A stretch of DNA of 15,839 nt from contig DTVJ01000335.1 of the NCBI GenBank assembly GCA_012963565.1, positions 1 to 15,839 on the forward strand, read 5' to 3'. Shown here in pieces: positions 5,846 through 12,609 of the stretch. Position 1 is the stretch's first letter. Each line of letters begins with the position of its first letter. The notes beneath the pieces were generated by a model, which worked only from the letters and a program-made list of their open reading frames with translations, was not told the DNA's origin and made no database searches. Origin of the DNA: Piscirickettsiaceae bacterium (lineage in GTDB: Bacteria > Pseudomonadota > Gammaproteobacteria > PS1 > Pseudothioglobaceae). The position numbers and the translations under genes were made by a program.

Positions 5846-6799
5846 TTAAAGGTCTAGCGCCTCTACTTCTAATAACATCTTGTTGATATGTCTGCCGAGA
5901 TTGTTATCAAGGCTATGCCAATCTTTATAATCATCTAATTTCTTGACTATAGCTGGTCTAATCTCGTAATCAGCCAAATCTTCCTCATAACCTTTTCTCG
6001 CTTCATCTTGAAGAATCAGTAAATAATCTAGGTATGGCTTAACGGCATGTTCTGCATCTCCTGATGGGCCATGGCCTGGTACATAGTGATTAAGATTGAG
6101 ATTAGTTGCATAATTTAATACTTTGATATTGCTATGCATATCAGATGTCCCGCCAAATCCGCCCAAACGATGAATCATATCGTTGTCACCTAAAAATAGC
6201 GTTTTGCTACCAACATGCTCAACCATAATATCGGTAGCGGTATGGGCTTTGGTAGTTGGGTTATGAATCCTGAATTGTTCTGATCCTACATTGATAATTT
6301 GAAGATGTGAAGTTTCATCGGTAGGATAAGTGGCTATTGTGCCCTTTGTCACTCCTTCAGTTAAACGCTCAATCAGATCAATCCAAAATTCCCCTTCGCC
6401 ACCTTTTGCCTCTGCAATCATTTGTGGATGTGCATAGATTTTTGCATTAGGATAGGCTTCGATAATGGCCTGATTGCCCAGCCAGTGATCTCCATGTACG
6501 TGGGTATTGAACACTGCTACGATTGGTTTATCAGTAACTTTTTTAACTTCACCAATAACTCTTTTACCAGTATGGTAACTACCACCCGGGTCAACCACAA
6601 TAACACCATCAGCACCAATCACCATGCCAGGGTTATTCATAAAACCTTGGTTTTTAGCATTTGGCTCATCTAATGGCCCATGAATGACATAAACATTTTT
6701 ACTAATTGCTTCAAACTTGTAATTGCCATAACCATCAATAGTCCAGGCATGACTGAGCGTTGAAAGTGCGAGTGCCAATAGTAGTGTTAATTTTTTCAT
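5846..6799 (-). CDS. Exported metallo-beta-lactamase-fold metallohydrolase
   Basis: A 317-residue protein with a clean Sec signal peptide (MKKLTLLLALALSTLSHA, cut before W19), so periplasmic. The MBL metal-binding set is complete: H100-x-H102-x-D104-H105 (THVHGDHWLG), H186 (KAHTATD), D205 (LGDND) and H243 (PGHG). The arrangement, including NNPGMVIG and VVDPGGSYHTGK near the start, resembles the SoxH-like/quinoprotein-associated periplasmic hydrolases rather than true beta-lactamases or glyoxalase II. The substrate cannot be read from sequence. AGGAG precedes the ATG. The gene is alone on its strand, divergent from nudE across 54 bases. No sox or PQQ gene is in the window. Fold confidence high, role unknown. 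Confidence 0.85.
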   Translation of the reverse strand: MKKLTLLLALALSTLSHAWTIDGYGNYKFEAISKNVYVIHGPLDEPNAKNQGFMNNPGMVIGADGVIVVDPGGSYHTGKRVIGEVKKVTDKPIVAVFNTHVHGDHWLGNQAIIEAYPNAKIYAHPQMIAEAKGGEGEFWIDLIERLTEGVTKGTIATYPTDETSHLQIINVGSEQFRIHNPTTKAHTATDIMVEHVGSKTLFLGDNDMIHRLGGFGGTSDMHSNIKVLNYATNLNLNHYVPGHGPSGDAEHAVKPYLDYLLILQDEARKGYEEDLADYEIRPAIVKKLDDYKDWHSLDNNLGRHINKMLLEVEALDL

Positions 6800-6814
6800 T
6801 TCTTTCTCCTGTAT

Positions 6815-6846
6815 TTCGATTCGAATATTGTACCTGATGTTATAAT
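6815..6846. promoter_or_regulatory. Overlapping divergent promoters of the MBL-fold gene and nudE with palindrome
   Basis: A perfect TATAAT (6841-6846, plus) ends seven bases before the nudE ATG, and a TACAAT on the minus strand (6827-6832) lies a normal leader distance from the MBL-fold gene. The two -10 boxes are only eight bases apart, so the polymerases should exclude each other. TTCGA-T-TCGAA (6815-6825) is a perfect palindrome at the expected minus-strand start. No good -35 boxes are seen. Sequence elements are observed; use as promoters is inferred. Confidence 0.45.
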
Positions 6847-6853
6847 TTGTGGA

Positions 6854-7399
6854 ATGCGTATAAAGCCAAAAGTTTTAAACATAGAAACCATCGCTACAAC
6901 TCGTATTTTTCATATAGAACGCATAGATCTTGAATTTTCCAACGGTGAGAAGCGACAATATGAGCGTCTTAAACCACCTGGGAAAGGTGCCGTATTAGTC
7001 ATCCCAATGCTTGATGATGACACCGTGTTGATGACCTATGAATACTCTGGTGGTACTGACCGTTATGAATTGGCACTGACCAAAGGCAAGATTGATATGG
7101 GTGAGGAGCCAATCGAAGCTGCTAATCGTGAGTTGATCGAGGAAATTGGTTATGGGGCAAAAAATCTAACCTTTGTTAAAACTATGACATTAGCCCCAGG
7201 TTATCAAACGAATATCACTCATATTATATTGGCTCAAGACTTATACGAGGCAAGTGCAGAGGGTGATGAGCCAGAGCCAATAGAGGTGGTTGAGTACAAA
7301 CTTTCAGAGTTGGAGACCTTAGTCTACAACGAAGACTTAACTGAGGCCAGGAGTATTGCAGCATTGTACATGGCTAGAGAGATTATCAAAAATCAGTGA
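6854..7399 (+). CDS. nudE: NudE-type Nudix hydrolase of ADP compounds
   Basis: A 181-residue cytoplasmic pyrophosphatase; E. coli NudE cleaves ADP-ribose, Ap3A and NADH. The Nudix box runs from G78 to Y100 (GKIDMGE...RELIEEIGY) and fits GX5EX7REUXEEXGU. The NudE-specific segments are clear: VLNIETIATTRIF at the N terminus, LEFSNGEKRQYER, and AQDLYEAS-EGDEPEPIEVV after the box. The N-terminal match fixes the start at 6854, where no Shine-Dalgarno sequence exists and a -10 box is seven bases away, so the mRNA may be leaderless. It is the first gene of the nudE-aat-lptM-lysA-yhbY-lpxB-nadC run and overlaps aat by four bases. Confidence 0.92.
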   Translation: MRIKPKVLNIETIATTRIFHIERIDLEFSNGEKRQYERLKPPGKGAVLVIPMLDDDTVLMTYEYSGGTDRYELALTKGKIDMGEEPIEAANRELIEEIGYGAKNLTFVKTMTLAPGYQTNITHIILAQDLYEASAEGDEPEPIEVVEYKLSELETLVYNEDLTEARSIAALYMAREIIKNQ

Positions 7400-8055
7400 T
7401 TGAAATACCTAGGTCTTTTTTCCTCTCATCAGAAAATACACCATTTCCAAATATTGATTTGGCATTAGAAGAACCAAATGGATTAATTGCTGTGGGTGGT
7501 GAATTATCTACCAATCGATTGCTGGATGCTTATACTCAAGGAATATTTCCCTGGTACAGTCAGGGAGAGCCCGTGCTTTGGTATAGCCCAAATCCTAGGA
7601 TGGTGATTACAAAGGACAAACTACACATTTCAAAAAGTTTGGATAAAATTATTCGCAGTAATCGATTTGAAGTTCGCTTAAATACTAATTTTGAGCAGGT
7701 GATTAACCAGTGTAAGAGTATTAAGCGTAAAGACCAAGACAGCACTTGGATTGATGATGATATGTTGCATGCATATAGTCAGCTACATCGTCAAGGTCAC
7801 GCACATTCGATAGAAGTCTATGAAAATGATAAACTCGTTGGTGGTTTATACGGCGTAGGAATCGGTAAGGTATTTTTTGGTGAATCGATGTTTTCTTGTG
7901 CGAGTAATGCTTCAAAAGTGGCCTTTGTTTATTTGTTAAGAGAAACAGATTATCTTTTGGTTGACTGCCAAGTAGAGAACTCACATTTAAAAAGCTTAGG
8001 TGCCTTTAATATAGAGCGATCTGCGTTCGTTAAATTACTAAAAGAATTACTGTAA
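7396..8055 (+). CDS. aat: Leucyl/phenylalanyl-tRNA-protein transferase
   Basis: A 219-residue enzyme that moves Leu or Phe from aminoacyl-tRNA to proteins with N-terminal Lys or Arg, marking them for ClpAP (N-degron pathway). Family segments are strong: LEEPNGLIAVGGELS, GIFPWYSQGEPVLWYSPNPRMV, GHAHSIEVYENDKLVGGLYGV, FFGESMFS-ASNASK and LVDCQVENSHLKSLGA. The start is GTG at 7396, overlapping the nudE stop as GTGA; no ATG fits and the N terminus MIEIPRSFFL matches the family, so translation is likely coupled to nudE. It is slightly shorter than E. coli Aat (234), missing only the variable C-terminal tail. The clpA/clpS partners are not in the window. Confidence 0.95.
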   Translation: MIEIPRSFFLSSENTPFPNIDLALEEPNGLIAVGGELSTNRLLDAYTQGIFPWYSQGEPVLWYSPNPRMVITKDKLHISKSLDKIIRSNRFEVRLNTNFEQVINQCKSIKRKDQDSTWIDDDMLHAYSQLHRQGHAHSIEVYENDKLVGGLYGVGIGKVFFGESMFSCASNASKVAFVYLLRETDYLLVDCQVENSHLKSLGAFNIERSAFVKLLKELL

Positions 8056-8093
8056 AATGGGAAGTAATTTTTTATAAAACATTGGCAAAAAAC

Positions 8094-8288
8094 ATGAATA
8101 CAACAATTAAATTAGCAACATTAGTTTTAGTGATTATTGGCTTATCAGCTTGTGGAAGAATGGGCGAATTAGAGCCGGTTAAGGCGGAGAAAGTTGCTGT
8201 CGCACCTGCGCCTGAGCAAGTAATTGTTGTGGCACAAGTTGCATTGGTCGAGCAAGAGATAGATATCATGCCCCACAATTCTAAGTAA
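8094..8288 (+). CDS. lptM: Small LptM (YifL)-like outer-membrane lipoprotein
   Basis: A 64-residue lipoprotein: a short hydrophobic signal with lipobox LSAC (C20), Gly at +2 consistent with outer-membrane sorting, then CGRMGELEP and a low-complexity Ala/Val/Glu tail. In E. coli LptM the same place reads CGLKGPLYFPP; that protein binds LptD-LptE and helps oxidative maturation of the LPS translocon. Position directly before lysA is a common LptM location in Proteobacteria and supports the call. Here the conserved GPL has become GEL, so the family match is partial. The ATG at 8094 is preferred; a TTG at 8082 would add four residues. TATAAA at 8073-8078 might allow a separate promoter. The next gene follows after three bases. 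Confidence 0.7.
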   Translation: MNTTIKLATLVLVIIGLSACGRMGELEPVKAEKVAVAPAPEQVIVVAQVALVEQEIDIMPHNSK

Positions 8289-8291
8289 TCG

Positions 8292-9533
8292 TTGAGTTTT
8301 TCTTATCACAATCAAACATTACACGCTGAATCTGTTGCCATAACAGATCTGATGGTAGCTTATGGCTCACCACTTTATGTGTATTCTCGTTTAGATATTG
8401 AAAATAATTGGCGTGAGTTTGACGATGCATTTGGTGATCATCCACACTTAGTTTGTTATGCAGTCAAAGCCAATTCTAATCTAGCTGTATTGAATATATT
8501 GGCAAAAATTGGCTCGGGTTTTGATATTGTTTCTGAAGGTGAATTAGAGCGTGTACTCGCAGCCGGAGGGCAGGCAAACCGTTGCGTTTTTTCAGGGGTA
8601 GCTAAAACAACTCGTGAGATCAAACACGCCTTAAAAGTGGGTGTGCGTTGTTTCAATGTTGAATCAGCCAGTGAGCTAGATAGAATTGAGGCAGTGGCAC
8701 AATCATTGTCGGTTCAGGCGCCTATTTCTATTCGTGTTAATCCTAACGTAGATGCCAAAACACACCCGTATATCTCTACAGGACTGAAGGAAAATAAATT
8801 TGGCGTAGATATTGATGATGCCATCAGTTTGTATCAACAAGCGCATGACTCTGAGCATCTAAGTGTACAAGGGTTAGATTGTCATATTGGTTCACAACTC
8901 ACTGAGGTGGCACCATTTTTAGATGCGCTGGACAAGGTACTAGAGTTAGTTGAACAACTTAATTCTAATGGTATTGAAATCGAACACCTAGATTTAGGCG
9001 GTGGTGTCGGCATTCAGTATGACGACGAACAAACCATTGACATTAAAGCCTATGTTGATGCAATGCTTGATAAAGTGGGCGAGATGGAAGTTATTCTAGA
9101 GCCTGGTAGGGCAATTGTGGGTAATGCGGGCGTGTTTGTGACACAGGTTGAATTTTTAAAGCAAAATTCTGAGCATTCGTTTGCCATTATTGATGGTGCA
9201 ATGAATGACCTTTTGCGTCCTGCGTTTTATAATGCTTATCACCAAGTTTTACCTGTAAATGAAAATTCTAACGGCATTGAAGCAAGTTGGGATTTAGTAG
9301 GACCGATTTGCGAAACTGGTGATTTTTTAGCCAAAGGTAGAAACTTGTCTTTATCACAAGGCGATTATTTGGCGGTGATGTCGGCAGGCGCCTATGGTTT
9401 TACCATGAGTTCAAACTACAATTCTCGCCCCCGAGTGGCTGAAGTAATGGTCTCAGGCGAACAGCATACGCTAGTACGTGAGCGTGAAACTATTCAAGAC
9501 TTATTTAATAAAGAGAGCATCGTTAATGACTAA
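8292..9533 (+). CDS. lysA: Diaminopimelate decarboxylase (lysine biosynthesis)
   Basis: A 413-residue PLP enzyme that decarboxylates meso-diaminopimelate to L-lysine, the last step of the pathway. The PLP lysine is K59 (CYAVKANSN); HIGSQ (198-202), GGGVG (236-240), EPGR (270-273), CETGD (340-344) and Y368 (SAGAYGF) complete the barrel and the dimer-interface active site. The start is TTG at 8292: the residues FSYHNQTLHAESVAITDL that follow match the usual LysA N terminus, and the next ATG (8352) would delete them. No strong Shine-Dalgarno sequence is visible, so expression probably relies on coupling to lptM, three bases upstream. The 3' end overlaps yhbY by eight bases. Confidence 0.96.
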   Translation: MSFSYHNQTLHAESVAITDLMVAYGSPLYVYSRLDIENNWREFDDAFGDHPHLVCYAVKANSNLAVLNILAKIGSGFDIVSEGELERVLAAGGQANRCVFSGVAKTTREIKHALKVGVRCFNVESASELDRIEAVAQSLSVQAPISIRVNPNVDAKTHPYISTGLKENKFGVDIDDAISLYQQAHDSEHLSVQGLDCHIGSQLTEVAPFLDALDKVLELVEQLNSNGIEIEHLDLGGGVGIQYDDEQTIDIKAYVDAMLDKVGEMEVILEPGRAIVGNAGVFVTQVEFLKQNSEHSFAIIDGAMNDLLRPAFYNAYHQVLPVNENSNGIEASWDLVGPICETGDFLAKGRNLSLSQGDYLAVMSAGAYGFTMSSNYNSRPRVAEVMVSGEQHTLVRERETIQDLFNKESIVND

Positions 9534-9828
9534 GCTAACCAACAATCAAAAGAAATTTTTAAGATCAATGGGACATGCTCTCAAGCCAGTGGTAATGGTG
9601 GGTCAGCATGGCCTGAGTGAATCGGTTTTGGCAGAGTTAGAATCCACTATGACCAAGCATGAACTATTAAAGATTAAGATTCGTGCAGAAGATAAAGATG
9701 AAAAACAACAAATGATTAATCAAATTGTTGAATTATCGCAGTCTCATTTGGTGCAAGTGATTGGCAACATCATGGTGATATATCGCCCCTTTGATGAGGA
9801 GCCACAAATTATCTTGCCACGTAAATAA
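9526..9828 (+). CDS. yhbY: YhbY/CRS1-type RNA-binding protein (50S assembly)
   Basis: A 100-residue single CRM-domain protein that associates with pre-50S ribosomal particles in E. coli. It aligns with E. coli YhbY nearly end to end: LTNNQKKFLRSMGHALKPVV, a GxxG-type loop (GQHGL), ELESTMTKHELLKIKI, VQVIGNIMVIYRP and the terminal LPRK. The ATG at 9526 is chosen because it matches the family length (97 in E. coli) and has AAGAGAG upstream; an in-frame upstream ATG inside lysA would add 16 residues of no family character. In E. coli yhbY sits beside rrmJ-ftsH; here it sits between lysA and lpxB, five bases before lpxB. Confidence 0.95.
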   Translation: MTKLTNNQKKFLRSMGHALKPVVMVGQHGLSESVLAELESTMTKHELLKIKIRAEDKDEKQQMINQIVELSQSHLVQVIGNIMVIYRPFDEEPQIILPRK

Positions 9829-9833
9829 GTAGC

Positions 9834-10919
9834 ATGAAAATTGCAATTAGTGCCGCAGAAACCTCAGGTGACTTGCTCGGTTCTAAATTGATTGCTTCCT
9901 TGATAAAGCAAAGTCCAGCAATACAAATTGAAGGTTTGGCCGGTGAAAAAATGCTAGATTCTGGTTGTCAGCAATTGTGGGATCAAAAACAGGTAAACGT
10001 GATGGGCTTTAGTGAAGTCTTAAAGAAACTGCCATCATTGTTACGCTTACGAAAGACCATGATTGATCATTTTACTCAGAATCAACCTGATGTTTTTATT
10101 GGGGTTGATGCACCAGACTTTAACTTTGTGATTGAGAAAAGGTTAAAACAGCAAGGCATCAAGACGGTGCATTTTATTTCCCCTTCGGTATGGGCATGGC
10201 GCCAAAGTCGTATTAAAAAGATTAAACAATCTACCGATTTGGTATTGTGCGTTTTTCCATTTGAAGTAGATTTCTACCGAAAAAATCAACAAAAAGCATT
10301 ATTTGTTGGCCACCCATTAGCAGAGAGTCTAACCCCGAGAAAAAACCATAAACCAGGCAAAAACGTTTTATTAATGCCGGGTTCACGCGAAGATGAAGTT
10401 AAGCGTTTATTGCCAGAAATGTTATCGGCTGCGCGATTGATGGCTGAGCAAGATAGCGATCTAACTTTTAATTTGGCCTTGGCGAACAATGTATTACGTG
10501 CGTGGGTAGAGCAAAAAATACAAGGCTTAACGATTGATATTTCGATGGGTGATGCGCATCAACGTATAGAACAAGCTGATTTGGTATTGGTCGCATCAGG
10601 TACGGCCACATTAGAGGTCGCCTTGGTCGGTGTACCGATGGTGGTGATTTACAAGCTATCTGCTTTGAGTTATTTTATTGCCTCACGCTTGGTGAAGAGT
10701 CCATATGTATCTTTGCCAAATGTTATTGCCAACAAAGATTTGGTACCAGAACTGATTCAAAATGATGCAAATGGCAACAACATTGCCAAACATGCGATGG
10801 CAATATTAACACGCGACAATCAAACACTGGTCAAAGAGTTTAATGCCATTCATGCACAACTCAAACACAATGCCAGTGACGAAGCAGCACGAGCAATTAT
10901 TAACTTTATCAATGAGTGA
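9834..10919 (+). CDS. lpxB: Lipid-A-disaccharide synthase
   Basis: A 361-residue peripheral inner-membrane glycosyltransferase (GT19) that joins UDP-2,3-diacylglucosamine and lipid X into the tetraacyl disaccharide 1-phosphate. Diagnostic blocks are AAETSGDLLG (7-16), VNVMGFSEVL (54-63), FIGVDAPDFNF (88-98), HFISPSVWAWR (113-123), the LLMPGSREDEV loop, and VASGTATLE-LVGVPMVVIYK. Length is within the family range (E. coli 382). It shows that the cell makes lipid A, so it is Gram-negative. lpxA and lpxD are not adjacent, which departs from the common cluster. No ribosome-binding site is evident. Its last eight bases overlap nadC. Confidence 0.96.
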   Translation: MKIAISAAETSGDLLGSKLIASLIKQSPAIQIEGLAGEKMLDSGCQQLWDQKQVNVMGFSEVLKKLPSLLRLRKTMIDHFTQNQPDVFIGVDAPDFNFVIEKRLKQQGIKTVHFISPSVWAWRQSRIKKIKQSTDLVLCVFPFEVDFYRKNQQKALFVGHPLAESLTPRKNHKPGKNVLLMPGSREDEVKRLLPEMLSAARLMAEQDSDLTFNLALANNVLRAWVEQKIQGLTIDISMGDAHQRIEQADLVLVASGTATLEVALVGVPMVVIYKLSALSYFIASRLVKSPYVSLPNVIANKDLVPELIQNDANGNNIAKHAMAILTRDNQTLVKEFNAIHAQLKHNASDEAARAIINFINE

Positions 10920-11733
10920 ACAAATACTAACAATTGTCCAACAAGCACTGAACGAAGATATTGGCTCAGGCGATGTGTCAGCCAGTTTATTGCCTGATGA
11001 AAATGTAAATGCTCGTATTATCGCTAGAGAGTCAGCGATTATTTGTGGTATTGCGTATGCACAACAAGCGTTTTTATTGGTCGATGAATCGATACAAATA
11101 GATTGGCAGGTTGATGATGGTGAAAGTGTCACTGATAATCAAGTGCTCTGTACGCTTAGTGGTTTGGCAAGCTCTATTGTGAGTGCCGAGCGAGTGGCGC
11201 TTAATTTCTTACAAACACTCAGCGCAACAGCGACACAAACACACCATCTAGCAATTAAGATTGCACATACTCAGGCCCAACTCTTGGATACCAGAAAAAC
11301 CATTCCTGGTTTACGCTTGGCACAAAAATATGCGGTTAAATGTGGTGGTGGGGTAAATCATCGTATGGGTTTGTATGACTGCGTCATGTTAAAGGAGAAC
11401 CATATTATTGCCGCCGGATCTATCAGTAATGCTGTTAAAACAGCCGTCGAGAAATACCCAGATTTACCCTTGATTGTTGAGGTTGAAAATTTAGAACAAT
11501 TACAACAAGCGCTTACGCTTAATCATATCACCAGAGTATTATGCGACAACTTTTCAACTGAGGATTTGGCTCGTGCTGTTGATCTGGCCAAAAACAAACT
11601 GCCTTTAGAGGCTTCGGGCAATATTGATGAACATACGATTGTTGAAGTTGCCAATACTGGTATTGATTATATCTCTACCGGCAGTATTACTAAGAATGTT
11701 AATGCTATTGATTTGTCATTAAGGTTTGCTTGA
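10912..11733 (+). CDS. nadC: Nicotinate-nucleotide (quinolinate) phosphoribosyltransferase
   Basis: A 273-residue cytoplasmic enzyme that converts quinolinate and PRPP into nicotinate mononucleotide, CO2 and PPi in de novo NAD synthesis. Typical blocks are NEDIGSGDVS, SAERVALNFLQTLSATAT (92-109), LDTRKTIPGLR (125-135), CGGGVNHRMGLYD (144-156), VEVENLEQ and LEASGNI. The ATG at 10912 (ATGAGTGA overlap with the lpxB stop) gives the usual NadC length; an upstream in-frame ATG lies deep in lpxB and adds 23 unrelated residues. It is last in the seven-gene run. Its 3' end overlaps that of convergent cysQ by 15 bases, and no terminator is seen at the junction. Confidence 0.96.
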   Translation: MSEQILTIVQQALNEDIGSGDVSASLLPDENVNARIIARESAIICGIAYAQQAFLLVDESIQIDWQVDDGESVTDNQVLCTLSGLASSIVSAERVALNFLQTLSATATQTHHLAIKIAHTQAQLLDTRKTIPGLRLAQKYAVKCGGGVNHRMGLYDCVMLKENHIIAAGSISNAVKTAVEKYPDLPLIVEVENLEQLQQALTLNHITRVLCDNFSTEDLARAVDLAKNKLPLEASGNIDEHTIVEVANTGIDYISTGSITKNVNAIDLSLRFA

Positions 11734-12477
11734 AGCAAAAAATATCGGTGAAATTAAATCATCCTTGATATTGTATTTGAGTGGTTTACCATCTTCACCC
11801 ACCACACTGCCACCTGCACCTTGTAAAACACAAACACCAGCAGCGGTGTCCCATTCAGAGCAAGGCCCAAACCTTGGGTAGTAATCATAATTACCCTCGG
11901 CAATTTCACAAAATTTTAAGGCACTGCCCATTTGGCTCACTTCATAACTTGTTTGATGTTCCAGATGCTTCTTAAGTTTTTCATTATGTGAAGAATGATG
12001 ACCAATTACCACCTTTAGTGGGGTGGATGGCGAGCATGTTTTCAAGATTTGTTTAATATCATTTTGAAGTTTGAAGGTATGACCATCTGAGGTGTAATAG
12101 TGGGTCTTAGTCAGCGGTGCGTAAATCATACCAAATACTGGTGTATGGTCTTTGATGTAGGCGATACAGATACAGAACTCACCCGTATGCTCTAAAAAAT
12201 CGCGCGTACCATCTAACGGATCAACCAACCAATACTCTTGCCATTTTGAGCGTTCTGCAAATGAGAGAGCATCAGATTCCTCTGACAGAATTGGTGTGCC
12301 GGGTGTGAGTTTGTTTAAGCCTTCAACAATCAACTGATGAGCAGTTTGATCGGCAATAGTCAGTGGAGTTTCGTTAGACTTAACCTCGACACTCATGTCG
12401 CTTTTGTAAAAGGACATGATCACCTCACCGACTTGAGCGGTGAGTTTAATCAGTGGTGTTGTAAGTGAAGCAAACAT
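11719..12477 (-). CDS. cysQ: 3'(2'),5'-bisphosphate nucleotidase CysQ
   Basis: A 252-residue member of the inositol-monophosphatase superfamily that hydrolyses 3'-phosphoadenosine 5'-phosphate left from sulfotransfer or sulfate assimilation. The metal site is complete: SEES (65-68), DPLDGT (86-91) and EWDTAAG (208-214); PRFGP and ALKFCEIAEG are CysQ-type. The ATG at 12477 gives the E. coli-like length (246) and N terminus; the frame continues upstream to 12549 but that stretch runs into the tRNA gene and is not coding. No Shine-Dalgarno sequence is visible. The leader just before the ATG carries a 10-base complement of part of the upstream tRNA. No cysDNCHIJ genes are nearby. Confidence 0.94.
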   Translation of the reverse strand: MFASLTTPLIKLTAQVGEVIMSFYKSDMSVEVKSNETPLTIADQTAHQLIVEGLNKLTPGTPILSEESDALSFAERSKWQEYWLVDPLDGTRDFLEHTGEFCICIAYIKDHTPVFGMIYAPLTKTHYYTSDGHTFKLQNDIKQILKTCSPSTPLKVVIGHHSSHNEKLKKHLEHQTSYEVSQMGSALKFCEIAEGNYDYYPRFGPCSEWDTAAGVCVLQGAGGSVVGEDGKPLKYNIKDDLISPIFFASSKP

Positions 12478-12522
12478 TGTAGAGCAATCATACCTTTGAA
12501 TGGTGTTTGGTTGCATTGAATG

Positions 12523-12599
12523 TGGTGGGCCTACTTGGACTTGAACCAAGGACCAATCGATTATGAGTCGATTGCTCTAACCAGCTGAGCTATAGGCCC
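12523..12599 (-). tRNA. ileX: tRNA-Ile2 (anticodon CAT, lysidine-modified)
   Basis: A complete 77-base cloverleaf with encoded CCA: acceptor GGGCCTA/TAGGCCC, D arm, anticodon arm ATCGA-CTCATAA-TCGAT, five-base variable loop, T arm CTTGG-TTCAAGT-CCAAG. A CAT anticodon can mean Met or Ile2. The acceptor pairs C4-G69 and C5-G68 and the anticodon-stem pairs C29-G41, G30-C40 and A31-T39 agree with E. coli Ile2 and the TilS recognition pattern, not with elongator Met. C34 would be changed to lysidine by TilS to read AUA. It lies 10 bases after the rpoD stop and 45 bases before cysQ on the same strand. Confidence 0.93.
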
Positions 12600-12609
12600 T
12601 AAAGGGTTA

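Noticed and set aside
8082..8093. TTG start four codons before the lptM ATG
   Set aside because: The ATG at 8094 leaves a standard lipoprotein signal; TATAAA at 8073-8078 would even place a transcript start after the TTG.
9478..9525. Upstream start for yhbY inside lysA
   Set aside because: It adds 16 residues encoded in another frame of lysA with no match to YhbY; the ATG at 9526 fits the family N terminus.
10843..10911. Upstream start for nadC inside lpxB
   Set aside because: The extra 23 residues are unlike NadC and the ATG at 10912 with stop-start overlap gives the usual length.
12478..12549. Extended N terminus of cysQ starting at 12549
   Set aside because: The extension reads through the 3' part of the tRNA-Ile2 gene and the 24 extra residues have no CysQ character; the ATG at 12477 gives the normal length.
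12523..12599. Calling the CAT-anticodon tRNA as elongator tRNA-Met
   Set aside because: The acceptor pairs C4-G69 and C5-G68 and the anticodon stem match the lysidine tRNA-Ile2 pattern, not tRNA-Met.
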